The notes under the pieces: model-generated
Seen by the model: the letters and a program-made list of their open reading frames with translations, nothing else
Told to the model about the DNA's origin: nothing
The model's database searches: none
Position numbers and translations under genes: made by a program
In this document: piece after piece, positions 15,352 through 26,500 of the stretch
How positions within the stretch are numbered: the first letter of the stretch is position 1
Layout: each line of letters starts with the position of its first letter
Source of the DNA: an uncultured Christensenella sp.
GTDB taxonomy: Bacteria; Bacillota; Clostridia; Christensenellales; Borkfalkiaceae
DNA: 26,724 bases
NCBI GenBank assembly: GCA_910585235.1
Contig: CAJUCM010000023.1
Location: forward strand, 1-26,724
Direction: 5' to 3'

Positions 15352-15375
15352 ATGCTTTTTCCGTCAATTTGTCAA
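15347..15375 (-). promoter_or_regulatory. Consensus promoter of the zinc-ribbon/DUF4190 gene
   Basis: On the minus strand TTGACA (15370-15375) and TATAAT (15347-15352) are 17 bases apart, a perfect sigma-A promoter. The transcription start falls near 15340. Confidence 0.88.
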
Positions 15376-15410
15376 GGTTTTTTTCAATTTCCCTCATTGC
15401 TTAAAATCGT

Positions 15411-15439
15411 TTGCTTTTTCCGCATAGATGTGTTATAAT
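15411..15439 (+). promoter_or_regulatory. Extended -10 promoter of the small coiled-coil gene
   Basis: TTGCTT (15411-15416) and TATAAT (15434-15439) are 17 bases apart, and TG lies one base before the -10 (TGTTATAAT), an extended -10 element. The leader before the ATG at 15475 is about 28 bases. Confidence 0.75.
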
Positions 15440-15474
15440 CCATTGCGTTAAAGATAAAATCGGAGGATATGATA

Positions 15475-15699
15475 ATGTCAAGGAAAAGCGAAATCAAAAA
15501 AGCGATCGCGGAGAGCGAGCGGGAGATCGAAGCGCTTGAAAAAAAGCGCACGCGTTCGCAGTCTGCGCTTTTGGAGGCGCTCGTCAATAACAAAAAACCC
15601 GCGGAGAGCGACGTGGAATATTTCAAAGTGTTTACCCAACTCATCGAGGTGGAGCGCGACAATCTGCGTAAACTGAGCGAAGAGCTGAAAAATCTTTAA
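15475..15699 (+). CDS. Small charged coiled-coil protein, function unknown
   Basis: The 74-residue protein is mostly helical, with two charged coiled segments (KKAIAESEREIEALEKKRTR and TQLIEVERDNLRKLSEELKN) on either side of a short polar turn. It has no signal peptide or membrane segment, so it should be cytoplasmic. GGAGG is 8 bases before the ATG at 15475; an ATG at 15469 would be too close to it. It is a single-gene unit with its own promoter and terminator. I do not recognise a family. Confidence 0.75.
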   Translation: MSRKSEIKKAIAESEREIEALEKKRTRSQSALLEALVNNKKPAESDVEYFKVFTQLIEVERDNLRKLSEELKNL

Positions 15700-15709
15700 G
15701 AATGTTTGC

Positions 15710-15742
15710 AAAACCCCCGCCGAATGATTCGGCGGGGGTTTT
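15710..15742 (+). terminator. Intrinsic terminator of the small coiled-coil gene
   Basis: A 15-base stem (AAAACCCCCGCCGAA pairing with TTCGGCGGGGGTTTT) with a three-base TGA loop lies about 10 bases after the stop codon and ends in TTTT. Confidence 0.88.
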
Positions 15743-15746
15743 GCTT

Positions 15747-15788
15747 GGCGGCGTAACTTGTAGGGCGTGGCGTTTCCGACACGCCGCC
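15747..15788. repeat. Palindromic element with two competing hairpins
   Basis: GGCGGCGT (15747-15754) can pair with ACGCCGCC (15781-15788), and GGCGTG (15764-15769) can pair with CACGCC (15780-15785). Both use the same right arm, so only one can form at a time. The sequence resembles short GC-rich intergenic palindromes found in many copies in gut Clostridia, but copy number cannot be judged from one window. Confidence 0.35.
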
Positions 15789-15833
15789 TGCGGTTGCGCT
15801 CTGTACGGCGGTTAAAATGTATCGATTTGAAAC

Positions 15834-15842
15834 GGGGGGGGG
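15834..15842 (+). repeat. Run of nine G upstream of the giant surface protein promoter
   Basis: A G9 homopolymer lies 79 bases before the -35 box, in an otherwise AT-rich stretch without a gene. Such tracts vary in length by slipped-strand mispairing. Confidence 0.7.
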
Positions 15843-15921
15843 TAATAGGATAATTTGGCGGATAATATCGTAAATTAGGAAAAAATTACTGAATTTGTAT
15901 ATTATTGATTGTATTAAATTG

Positions 15922-15951
15922 TTGACAAAATTATAAAATTTCAGTTATAAT
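15922..15951 (+). promoter_or_regulatory. Promoter of the giant surface protein gene
   Basis: TTGACA (15922-15927) and TATAAT (15946-15951) are spaced by 18 bases in a very AT-rich background. Transcription should start near 15958, giving a leader of about 100 bases. Confidence 0.8.
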
Positions 15952-15968
15952 AATATAAATTTACTGAC

Positions 15969-16009
15969 ACGACGTAAGGAATTGCCCGAAAAGTAAGTCC
16001 TTACGTTGT
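15969..16009 (+). promoter_or_regulatory. Long hairpin in the 5' leader of the giant gene
   Basis: ACGTAAGGA (15972-15980) pairs perfectly with TCCTTACGT (15998-16006), and two Watson-Crick pairs plus one G-U pair extend it to about 12 base pairs around a 17-base loop. It starts about 10 bases after the predicted transcription start. It may stabilise the long mRNA at its 5' end or be a regulatory element. It does not match any riboswitch I can name, and there is no T-run for termination. Confidence 0.5.
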
Positions 16010-16060
16010 TCGGCGTTCTCGTCAACTGGCGCGGATACGTCGGGGGAGGGGTAGGAGTCA

Positions 16061-17575
16061 ATGAGAAATATGAAACGTTCTTTAAGGTTGCGTGTACTGA
16101 TAGCGGTATGCGCTTTTTTAAGCTGTCTTTTGTTTGCGCTCGGTTTTGCATTGCCGAAAGGCGTCTTTGCGGAAGAGACCGAGGCGAAAAAGTTTGAACT
16201 TACCGAACTTCAGCTCTCGAAAAAAGAGGGTTATATTTTCTCCGACCGACAGACGCCGGATCAGATGTTCGACCTTGTCGTCGTCACCGTTACATACACC
16301 GAGGTGATTCCTCAACCAGATCCCGACGCGGAAGAGCCGACCGAACCCGTCACGCCCGAAACGGTCACGGAGACTTTGACCCTTACGGGAACGGGCGCAA
16401 CGCGCACCGCCGTCGATAGCAAAACGACCGAATCGGTCACGTTTGCATATAAGAATAAGCAGATAACCGCAACGGTAACGCCGAAAGCGGATTATACTGT
16501 CGCCGAGGAAGTTTCGGGCGACCCGCTCGACGCTACGCCGGAAGCGCCGAAAGTTAACGGCATTTCTGCAACATATAACGGAAACCGCGCTTATACCATG
16601 ACGACGACGCCGAGCGTCAACGATTTTGAAGTGCGCTGGGCATATAATGACGGAATGACGGGGGTCACTTTGACGAACGACCTCTATCAGATCGGTACCG
16701 ACAATCTTTTCCCCGATCAATGGTTGAACGTAGGGGAAAAATTTAATAAGGATATTGAAATAATTCTTTCAGAGAAAGGCGCCGCGACTGAGGAAGCGAA
16801 CGGGAATAAATATACGACCGCCGCTACGGTTACGGGAATTACATTTGAAGCGCCTACGGATATGGGCAAGAATATAACCGGTTCATTGACCGAAAACCCG
16901 CCCGCACGAAGCGAATCGATCTCGTTGGACGGCTTGTTCGTCAGCATTACATTCGGATCGGGAAGAAATTCGAGAACGTATAACGTGCCGTTAAAAGCAT
17001 TCGGTTCGGATTGCTTTGAGATCATTTATTATAATGCGGAAGATGAAGAGGTTTCGCAACTTACGACGGCGGTTGTTTATTGCGGTATTACGTTTAATTA
17101 TCCCGGAACTTCACTGGTTGCGATAGGTTATCCGGAAGTTACCGTTACGGCGATTTCTATTGCCGCGCCAAAGTTTCCGACGGATTCGCTGATCAGTTAT
17201 TTTGACGGTGTGAATATCGACGTTTCGGGACTTGATTTCAGCGAACAATTCAAAACCGATCCGCCTGTCCCTGAGATTTCCGTAACGACTGCTGGCGAAT
17301 ACGAAATGACGGGCGAAGGCGATGCAAGAAATATCTTGTTCAAAAAGCCGGGTGTTTCCTATACGATTTTGGTTAAGTTGACCGAGGGGGGTGATTTTCA
17401 ATGGCAGTCTCCCGCTGCGCCCGCAACCAAAGTCAACGACTATACGATCGAATATACCGTTCAGGTCAATAAAGGGAACTGGGATTTGACGCTTTCGGAC
17501 GATCAATTGGACTTACGGCGAAAGTTCCAAAACGGGGTCGGTAAAGGGCGATTTGCAGGGAACCGATCAGAATGA
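16061..17575 (+). CDS. Giant secreted MBG/YDG-repeat protein, N-terminal part (frameshifted)
   Basis: The frame starting at 16061 encodes a signal peptide (a basic start, then LIAVCAFLSCLLFALGFALP and cleavage near VFA-EE). About 450 residues of Thr/Glu-rich beta-type sequence follow, including an acidic linker with PEPT-like composition. GGAGGG lies about 10 bases before this ATG; an ATG at 16070 with AGGAG at 12 bases is a second option. The frame stops at 17575, but from about 17508 homology continues one frame over: 'LTLSDDQ' should join 'WTYGESSKTG'. One surplus T at 17507-17508 explains the break, so this is the start of the much longer protein described next. It is either a sequencing indel, a true mutation or a +1 recoding site. 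Confidence 0.8.
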   Translation: MRNMKRSLRLRVLIAVCAFLSCLLFALGFALPKGVFAEETEAKKFELTELQLSKKEGYIFSDRQTPDQMFDLVVVTVTYTEVIPQPDPDAEEPTEPVTPETVTETLTLTGTGATRTAVDSKTTESVTFAYKNKQITATVTPKADYTVAEEVSGDPLDATPEAPKVNGISATYNGNRAYTMTTTPSVNDFEVRWAYNDGMTGVTLTNDLYQIGTDNLFPDQWLNVGEKFNKDIEIILSEKGAATEEANGNKYTTAATVTGITFEAPTDMGKNITGSLTENPPARSESISLDGLFVSITFGSGRNSRTYNVPLKAFGSDCFEIIYYNAEDEEVSQLTTAVVYCGITFNYPGTSLVAIGYPEVTVTAISIAAPKFPTDSLISYFDGVNIDVSGLDFSEQFKTDPPVPEISVTTAGEYEMTGEGDARNILFKKPGVSYTILVKLTEGGDFQWQSPAAPATKVNDYTIEYTVQVNKGNWDLTLSDDQLDLRRKFQNGVGKGRFAGNRSE

Positions 17576-20500
17576 AAATCAGTCGTTTGCTTATACGCCG
17601 AACGCTCCCGCAGGAATCGTTACAGGATTTGAATATCATCTCGAATATTCCACGGATGACGGCGCGACCTGGGGCACGACCGCGCCGACGAATGCGGGCA
17701 AATATGTTGTAAAAGCCGTTTCGCACGAGACGGAGTTTTATAACGTTGCAACTTCGGCGGGCAGAACGGTCACGATTTCGCCGAAGCAGATCAGCGCGCA
17801 GGATATGCTGAAAAGCGGTATAACTTATGACAGGAGCAAGTCATATAACGGACAGGATATGCTGTTGTCGGGCAACGCAAACGGTCTTGAAAGAGGGGAT
17901 ACCGTCGCTTCGCTGAATATTTCAGTAGCCGAGGGGGGGGGTACTCAGTTCCCCGTTGAATATTATAAAGATGATACGGGTTACGAAGTTTCGCTGACCT
18001 TGGGGAATAAGAACTATGTATTTACGGCAATGCCGACCGAATGGGCGACCCTCGACGACGAGGCGGTCGAATCTTGCCGCACGGATTCCGCGCATTTCCT
18101 GATCGCAAAGCGCGAAATCAAGTACAACGTTTCGCAAGAAAGTTTCGCTTACGGCACGCCTAAGAACATTTCGGCGAATCTTGTCAATTCTGCGGATAGT
18201 ATCTATCTGACAGACCCCGAAGTTCAATATAAAGTCGGTACGACCGTCAAATATACCGACAGAACGGATATTGATCAATGGGACGCGGATGCTTATACCG
18301 TGACCTATACGCCCCGCTATGGCGGTACGGATATAAACGAGGAAAGCAGTTTAATCCTCACGCCCGTATCTGTAAACTTTACGATCAGCCAAGCGCAGAT
18401 CAATGCAAATGGGCTTGTCGGCGGTGCGAGCGTTGAATACGACCCTGCGGGGCGCAGTTTTACCGTAAAAGGCACGCGTGTTTCGCTCGGCGGTTTGGGG
18501 AAATATGGCAAATTAGAGGATATTATTTCGGGAACGGTCAGCGGTACGCGCTCCGATTTTACGGCGCTGAATTTTAGTTTGGGTACGGCGGATCATACGG
18601 TTGCGCTGAAAAATGCGGATACCTACACCGTCACGCTCGCGCTGAAAGATACGAAAAACTTCGTCTGGACGGGCGGCGGCAGTAATCCAACGGCTACCTG
18701 GACGATCACGAAAGCAAAAGTCGATCGGGTCACGAAGCCGACGGACGATCTTACTTACAATCATGATGAGCGTACCCTGACGCTTGCGAATTGGAATAAA
18801 GACCTGATGACGCTTGCCGTCACGGGAAAAACGCCCAACCGTTTTGACGAGGAAAACGGTACGTTCACGCTCACAAATGCGGGAGACTATGGATTCACGT
18901 TCACGCTGAAAGACGCGAGCAATTACCAATGGAACGGCATTGAGGGTGAAAACGAATCGAAGCCGATTTCCTTTACGTTTACGCTGAAAAAGGCGACGGC
19001 GGCTCTTTTTGAGGATTCCGCCTCGGCAGACTTTAACGATGCGGCGAAACCGTCGTTTGCAGTTCCCCAAGCGTTATCCGCGGCTTCGGCTGGCGGCGCG
19101 CTTATAGCCGACGATCTTTCCTTTACCTACACGGTGAAGAACGAAAAGGGCGAAACGGTTAATTTTACCCAAGCGGTGCAATCTGCGGGTACTTATATCT
19201 ATACCATTACGGGCTTTACGGGATCGGAAAAGGACAACTATCAAATGCCCGCGGGCGGAACGCTCACGTTCACGTTTACCGTCAAATCGCAGAATCTGAA
19301 AATTCCCACGTTCAGCGCGACGAATGAACTTACTTACAACGGCGAGGATCAGTCCGTATTGCAGTTTATTACAAACTACGGAACGGAAAACTACGGCAAC
19401 CGTATTGTAATCGCGATTGACGGAACGGTCGGCAATGTCGTTAAAACCGTAAAAGGGAACGAAGAGGAATACACTGTATATATCACGCCCGCGACCAACT
19501 ATAAGTGGGAAGTAAATGCGGGCGATAAACACAAGGAAGACGAAACGTTCTTGTTTACCGTAAAAGTGTTGCGCCACGGCTTGACCGTAACTTGGACGCA
19601 GGAGTCGCTCTCTTCCGTTTACGGAAGCGCACCCGCTCCCGCATACACCTTGGATAAATTCGGTACGGATGCCGTTTCCATAAATATCGGCTATAAAGAC
19701 AAGGACAAAAATACAATTGCTTCGCTCGGCGCAAATTCCGCCGCGGGCGAATACTTTGTCTATGCGACGGGACTAAAAGGGGACGCTCAAAACAACTATG
19801 AATTGAAAGTCAATCCCGATACCAAGTATACGATCAAAAAACAGACGATTGCAAAACCTTTGGCGACGGGCAACTATCAGGAAACGTTCGGCACGACCGA
19901 GTCGGGCAATCTGTATTCCAATCAGAACTCGTTCGATCAAACGCTTCTTTCGGCGGAAGTCACGGGCTACCGCCCCGAACTTTGGTTCAAAGACACGAAC
20001 GGCAACCGCAATTTGACGATCGATACCAAAAATACTTATTTCGATCTTGCAACGGGTAAATTCCACTATGTAAACGCAGGATATTACACGGTCACATTCC
20101 AAATTAAGGACGGGGCGAACTATTGCTGGTTCGGCGAAGACGATTCTAAGTTCGACAAGACGGAATATACGCATTTCTGGACGGATTTCGCCCAAATCGC
20201 AAGACAGAAGCTGACCGCACCCGCATTCGGCGATTTCCGCGCACAGGAATGGGAGAAGTTTGATCCTACCAAACTCAACGTCGATTCTTCGATCGACGGC
20301 GTTGCCGTGACCGTTCAATACGGTTCGCGTTCGGGATCGGGCAACAATTACGGCTACAACAACGATTTGCAAAGTGACGTTATGGGGAGCGCAACGAACG
20401 CCTCGATCGGTCAGTATTATATCTATGTTTCGGTCGAAGCGAAAGCGGGCGTCGATATTCTCAACTACGAGTGGGGCGATTCTGCGGACGGCGTAAAACC

Positions 20501-23500
20501 TTTTGTGGTCGGCGCAGATACCAAGTTGTACGGCGAAGGCGGGGTTGCGATCCGTTTGCACTATGCCATTACGAGTTCTCAGCTTCCTCTCGAATTTGAA
20601 GCTATCAGTTATACATTCGGCGATAACGGCGTTGTAAACGGCAAAACGGAACTTGCCGATTTCTTCTCCGCGCTCACGCTTCGGGACGGATTCCTGAAAA
20701 ATCTTACGAACGCGGGCATGGGCTGGAATACAACGGACGTTACGTTTGTTGACGGCAGTATTAAATTTACTTCCGAACAAGAAGAGACCGTGGAGCTTGA
20801 AAACGGGCTTCCTTGGAATGCAGGCAGTTACACGGTTTCGTTTATCATTCAATTCCGCGATTCCAACTATCAGAATCTGCCCGTGACCGATTTGAAAGTT
20901 ACGGTCGCGCCCCGTCAATTGGAGCTTAATTGGACGAAGACTACTAAGGTCTACGACGGTAGGAGCGAACTCGGCACGGTCGTTGAAATGATCAACGTTC
21001 CCAAGCGGGGCGGGGTTGAGGTTGCGCGCCCCACGCTTGTGGTAAAAGCGAAAGAGGGCGATACTCTTAACGCCGCTACGTATACGCTCTACGTTGCAGA
21101 ACTGACAGGGGAAAATGCAGATAACTTTATCCCGACCGAAGTGACCTCTTTGTTCACAATTACGCCTTATCAGTTTACCGCGACGGGTATTCCCGTTACG
21201 GATCACGTCTACGGCGAAGCGCTCCCGCAGGGCGAGGGCGTTGCGTGGAACGCCACGACTACGGGCGATCTGCCCGACGGCTTTGCGAACGATATTAAAA
21301 ACGTTGTTCTTTCGTTGAAACGTGACGGTACGGTTCCTACCAAACTTTCGGTCGGGGATTATACCATTCAGCTCGCGTGGAAAGAGGGAACGGGCGGAAA
21401 CTACTCCATGAGCTTTACGCCCGCGGAATCGCCTGATTTTGAGATCGTCAAACGTGAAATTACGGTCACGCTCACGGGCGCAGACGCAAGCAACAACTTT
21501 ACGACTACTTATTACGACAATACGACGAATTACGCGAACACAAACTACGCCAATACGCAGGCGGTGACGAATGGGACGGGAAGTGCGATTGTCGCGGACG
21601 ACAATCCGTTCGAGCTTCGTTCTGCGGTCACGCAAAACAGCGCGGTAAATACCTATCCGATCACGGTCAAGGTGACGGACGGCAACTATATCGTGACCGT
21701 TCTCGGCACGCAGTATTCCAAAGCCGACACGGCGGCGGATACGGGCTACAAGCACGTGATTACCAACGCAACCCTTACGCCTGATTATACGGTGCAGGGG
21801 ACGCTGACTTATGACGCGGACGATCACGCATATCTTGAAGGTACCCCGACGGCAGAAGGCAGTAACCTTTCCGCAAATAATCTGCAATACTGGATTTACA
21901 ATGCGGCGAAAGACGCGTCCGTTCCCGCCGAAAATGCGGAGGGTTGGGAAGAGTATGATTCCGCAACGCACTGCGGAAACGCTGCGACGAATTATTACTT
22001 TTTTATCAAAGTTACGGCAAATAACCATGATACCGTAATTTTGGGCAAAGATGGTAAACCGTTCTGTTTGACGATCGATAAGGCGACCCTTACGGGCGTC
22101 AACGGTATCGTGAGCGGCGATTCGGTGTACACCGCCAAATCGCAAGCGTACCTCAGAGATAACCACACAGTCAATGTGGTCGGCGGCAACCAGAAAAACG
22201 CTCCTGTCTGGAAAATTGCAGTGGTTGCGGCGGGCGCGACGGTGGACGGTGTAACGTGGAATGACTTTAACGCAGAGACTCACGCTCAAAAGGACGTCGG
22301 CAAGTATTACTTCTTCGTCAAAATTACCGCGCCGAATCATAACGACCTCGTGCTGACGGGTGCGAACGGAGCGCCCTATTGCCTGAATATCACGCAGGCG
22401 ACGCTGACGCTCACCGTGAATATGTCGATTTTCTTCAACGAGGAAAATCCCGCGACCGCAGGCTATTACATGAACGGCGGCGCCGTCACGGTCGATAAGC
22501 TCAAAGATGGCTACAATAAAGTATTCTTTGTTAAAGACTTGCTCGGAGAAGACGAATTGGCATCGCTTGACGGGCTTTCGGGTTCATTTACCTATTCGGT
22601 CAATTACACCAAGGGTGTGAGCGGCGTCGGAAGTAATTATACAATCGCGGCGACCGTGACGGATCTTACGAGCAAGAACTATTCGTTCAGCGCGGGGAGC
22701 GGTACGCTGGAAGTAAAACAGCTTCCCGTTTCGGCGACTATCTCCGCGGAGAGTGTATGTAAAGCGACCTACGGCGCGACGGGGCTTACAATGCCCGAAG
22801 CGGTCGTGACGACGGCGCAGAAATCCACTTACGGCGCGGGAACGGTCGACATATCGAATCTGAAAGATTTGTCGAAAATCGTGACCGTCTCGACGGACGC
22901 GCTTATTGCGGGTGAGGGCGGTTACACGACGAACACCGTACAAAATGGCGGTTATGCGATCGTGTTGACGCTCAACGGTAATTTCAAGTGGGACGAAAAC
23001 GGTTATGTAACAAAATATTATGTAATCGATCCCGCAGGGAACCAAATTATAACGCCTGATTATTCGCTGTTTGCGGATGCGGATTCCTGGAAAGAGGGGA
23101 ACAGCGAAAAAGGCGCGGCTTGGGTCTACGGTTCGCTCGCAGACGACGGCTACAAAGCGGACGGCAAGAATGCTTTGAAAGATTTTGCGTTGCTCGACTT
23201 CACCAACCCGCTCACGATCACGCTGAAATACGGCACTACGGAGTTGGGAAAAACGACGGTTCAGCCGAACGACAATATTAAAGCCGCGCTCGACGCGCTT
23301 TTTGCGGGCGTGATTTCCGCGACCGACAAAACGTTCAACGCTGGCGATTACACCGTAACGTATGAAATGGATGCTTCCGATAACTACGAAAAATTCGTAG
23401 AAGTCTGGAACTTCAAAGTTGACAAGCGGAACGTGACCGTCACGCCCGACGCAGTCGAAGTCGTTTACGGCGAAAAGGTTGACGCAAAATATCTGCTTGC

Positions 23501-26500
23501 GGAAAACAAATATAAATACACGAATAGCGATCTCGACGGCTACGGCGAGGCGGAAGCGATTACCGGTATTATTACGGACTTCTGTTTTGCGACCGTCGAA
23601 AACGGAGCGCAAAAGGATTATACGCCCGGTTGGAACGCCAAAACGTACCAAATCAGAGTCATGATTGACGGCGTTTTGCAAACTTACAATGCGGACGGAA
23701 CGTTTGAGTTCAAGACCGACAACTATGTATTCACGTTTGAGCAAAGTAATTTCAACGTGACGCCGCGTACCGTCACCGTTAAAATCAAGAACGCATCCAA
23801 CCACTATATGCTCGTCGGCAATTATGATGCGGATAACTCCACTTATGAAGTGGAAAAGTGGGCTGATCTCGATAATAATGCGTTCGATTACGTCGGCGAT
23901 TCAATGAAGTTCTTCGGTAGCGATGTGCCGTTCACGCTCCATACGGTTGCGCTTATCAGCGAATTAAAGACGAAAGACTGCGGCGAGTATGCGATTTACG
24001 CGCAGTTCGTGGATGCTACCGCCAAGAGCAACTATAACGTTGTCATCGCGAACGAGGCATACGCAAGCGGTGTCGATACGACCGTTTTGAATGATACGGA
24101 CGAAAATCTCCTTATCAAGAAAGACGGGGCGCTTTACGGCGGCGTGTTCACGGTTGAAAAAGCGGAGCTCTATGCGGAAATGATCGGACCTTTCTATAAG
24201 AACGGGGAAGAATTTGTCGCTTATGACGACGATGACGAGGATCGCGGGCGTTACGACGGACGGGAAAAATATTATTTCGCCACCACCAACGTCGATCGTG
24301 AAGATCTGAAAGATCTGCTCCCTACATTCACGCCAAGTTATACGCAGAACGGTCAACCGATTGCAGGGGACGCGCCGAAAAATGCGGGAACGTATCGCGT
24401 AACGTTTACGCCGGACGGCAGTAATTCCAACTTTACCGATCTTCGTATTTCTTCGGGTTCGATCGTGATTTCTGCGCGCAGACTTAGCGTCGGCGCACAG
24501 CTTGACAACGGATCGATTTCGGGGAACAGCGGTAAGGCGACCTATAACGGCAATCCTTTTACGCCCAAGTTTACGTTCAATCCCATTGTTGAAGGCGAAG
24601 TCCTCGGACTTAAAGTCTTAGTGAACAATAAAGAGGACGACGGCGTTGTGTTGCCCTCGAAGGATAATCCGAATCAGTTGCAGTTTGCGGCGACGCAGGC
24701 GGGAACTTATAGCATTTTGGTCACGCTTGACGGCGAGGGAAGTAACAATTACAGCCTGAGCGGCGGTTCGTACGCATTTGAGCTGACGATCGAGGCGCAA
24801 AAACTGTATGCGGTCATTCAGAATTCCACGATCGAATACGGTACTCCCTTGACGGAGAATAAGCAGTTTACCGTGGCGTATAGCCTGACGAACGACAAGG
24901 CGACCGAGACGGAAAAATCGTTGTGGGATCTTATAGAACGCAACATGAATGCGGGCAAGTTCACGAATACCGATGAGTTTATTTACGAAACTAAGAATGT
25001 AGAGAGCGGATTGAAATACGACCCTAAAATTGGTGCAGGCGCGAGATACAGCGTTAATATCACAAATCTTGAATCGGATAACTATGACGTGCAGGTGATT
25101 TCTGCGGATTTGACGGTTGTTCCGCGTGTGATCGAAGTGAACGTTCACGGCGTTATGTCGAAAACTACCGCAAAAGATTTCGCGCATAACGTATATGACG
25201 CAAACGACCACAGCACGTTTGGAAGCAGTGCGTTTGCAAAGGACTATGAGGCGCACAAGGGTTGGTATCTTGAAGCGCTCGGCACGGATCCTTTCGGGGA
25301 ATCAGGTATAGAAACAGTGACCAAGCTGAATATCGCGCTTTCGATCCCGCAGGGTTCAGTGAATGCCGGCGAATATGAAATCACGCCGACGGACAACGAT
25401 CCGAACTTTGAGATCAGATTCCGCTATAACGGTAATACGATTACCGGAGAAAATCGTCCGCTCTATCGGATCGACCGCAAAACGCTGACCGCCAAAGTAC
25501 AGGGCGCGGGAACTTCGTTTGAAGCGTCGCCTTCGACCGTAAACGTCGTCTATGGAAACGAAGCGGTGCAGTCGCTCTTTACCGTGTGCTTTGACGGCTG
25601 GGTGCCGGGTCAGGAAAATCTTGCAAGCGATCGGAACTTGGTATTCGTGATCGGAGAAGACGGCAATCGTTACGGGGCATATACAAGTCAGGTCGGTCAG
25701 ACCTATAATGTGACGGTTACGGGGATCTATGCAGGAAACGGAACGGGCAAACTTACCAACTATTTCGTGGAGATCGAGAACGCGACGCTTGCGATCACGC
25801 CCCGCCCGATTTCCGCGGAGACGGAATTCAGAACGTTCACGCCCGATACAAATGATTATCACGGCGGCGCGTGGGGCTTGCCGCTCGAAGCGCAGATCGC
25901 GTTTACGGGTGCAGACGAGCAGTGGATCCTGAAAAACGGATATGAGCTCTCCTACAATACCAAGGCGGACAGCCTCGGACAGACGGCAACCGCCGCACCC
26001 GTCAAAGTCGGCGATTACAAAGTCACGGTATCGCTCAAACCGAATAAGATCGGGGACGGCAAGACCTATTACAACTATACGTTCAGCCAAACGAACGATA
26101 AAGTTCAGAGCGTAGAACTTAATTACAGCATTACGAAATTGAACGTCAACCTCGTTTGGAGCGATAATACCGTCAGCGCCATAAAACAGGTTGTATTGAA
26201 CGGCGGATTCGTCAAGGACGTGATGAACGTGGTCTCGTTTGCGGTCGGCGAAAGGGCGCTCGGAGAAAACGAGTATTCGGCGACCAACGAGGGGCTTTCG
26301 ATCGAAGTCGGCAGCGTCAACGGAACTTATACGATCACGGTCGTTTTGAAAGATACCGCGAAAGGCAACTATCAGCTCGTCGAAAATACGACGGGAACGG
26401 TCAATCCCATTGATCAGCGCGTTACGGGATTTACGGTTGACCTTGCAGGAAACAAAGCTACGGTGATCCAATTCGTAACGACGGATATGGGAAGTTGGAC

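Noticed and set aside
15958..16060. A c-di-GMP or similar riboswitch in the leader of the giant gene
   Set aside because: The leader is short and lacks the conserved core motifs of the classes I know; only a simple hairpin is supported.
19773..22340. An 855-residue open frame on the minus strand inside the giant gene
   Set aside because: Its composition is Arg/Val/Ile-rich and irregular, it has no domain and no ribosome-binding site, and it lies exactly antisense to the clear MBG-like repeats. It is a shadow caused by codon bias. The same holds for the other minus-strand frames from 16118 to 26471.
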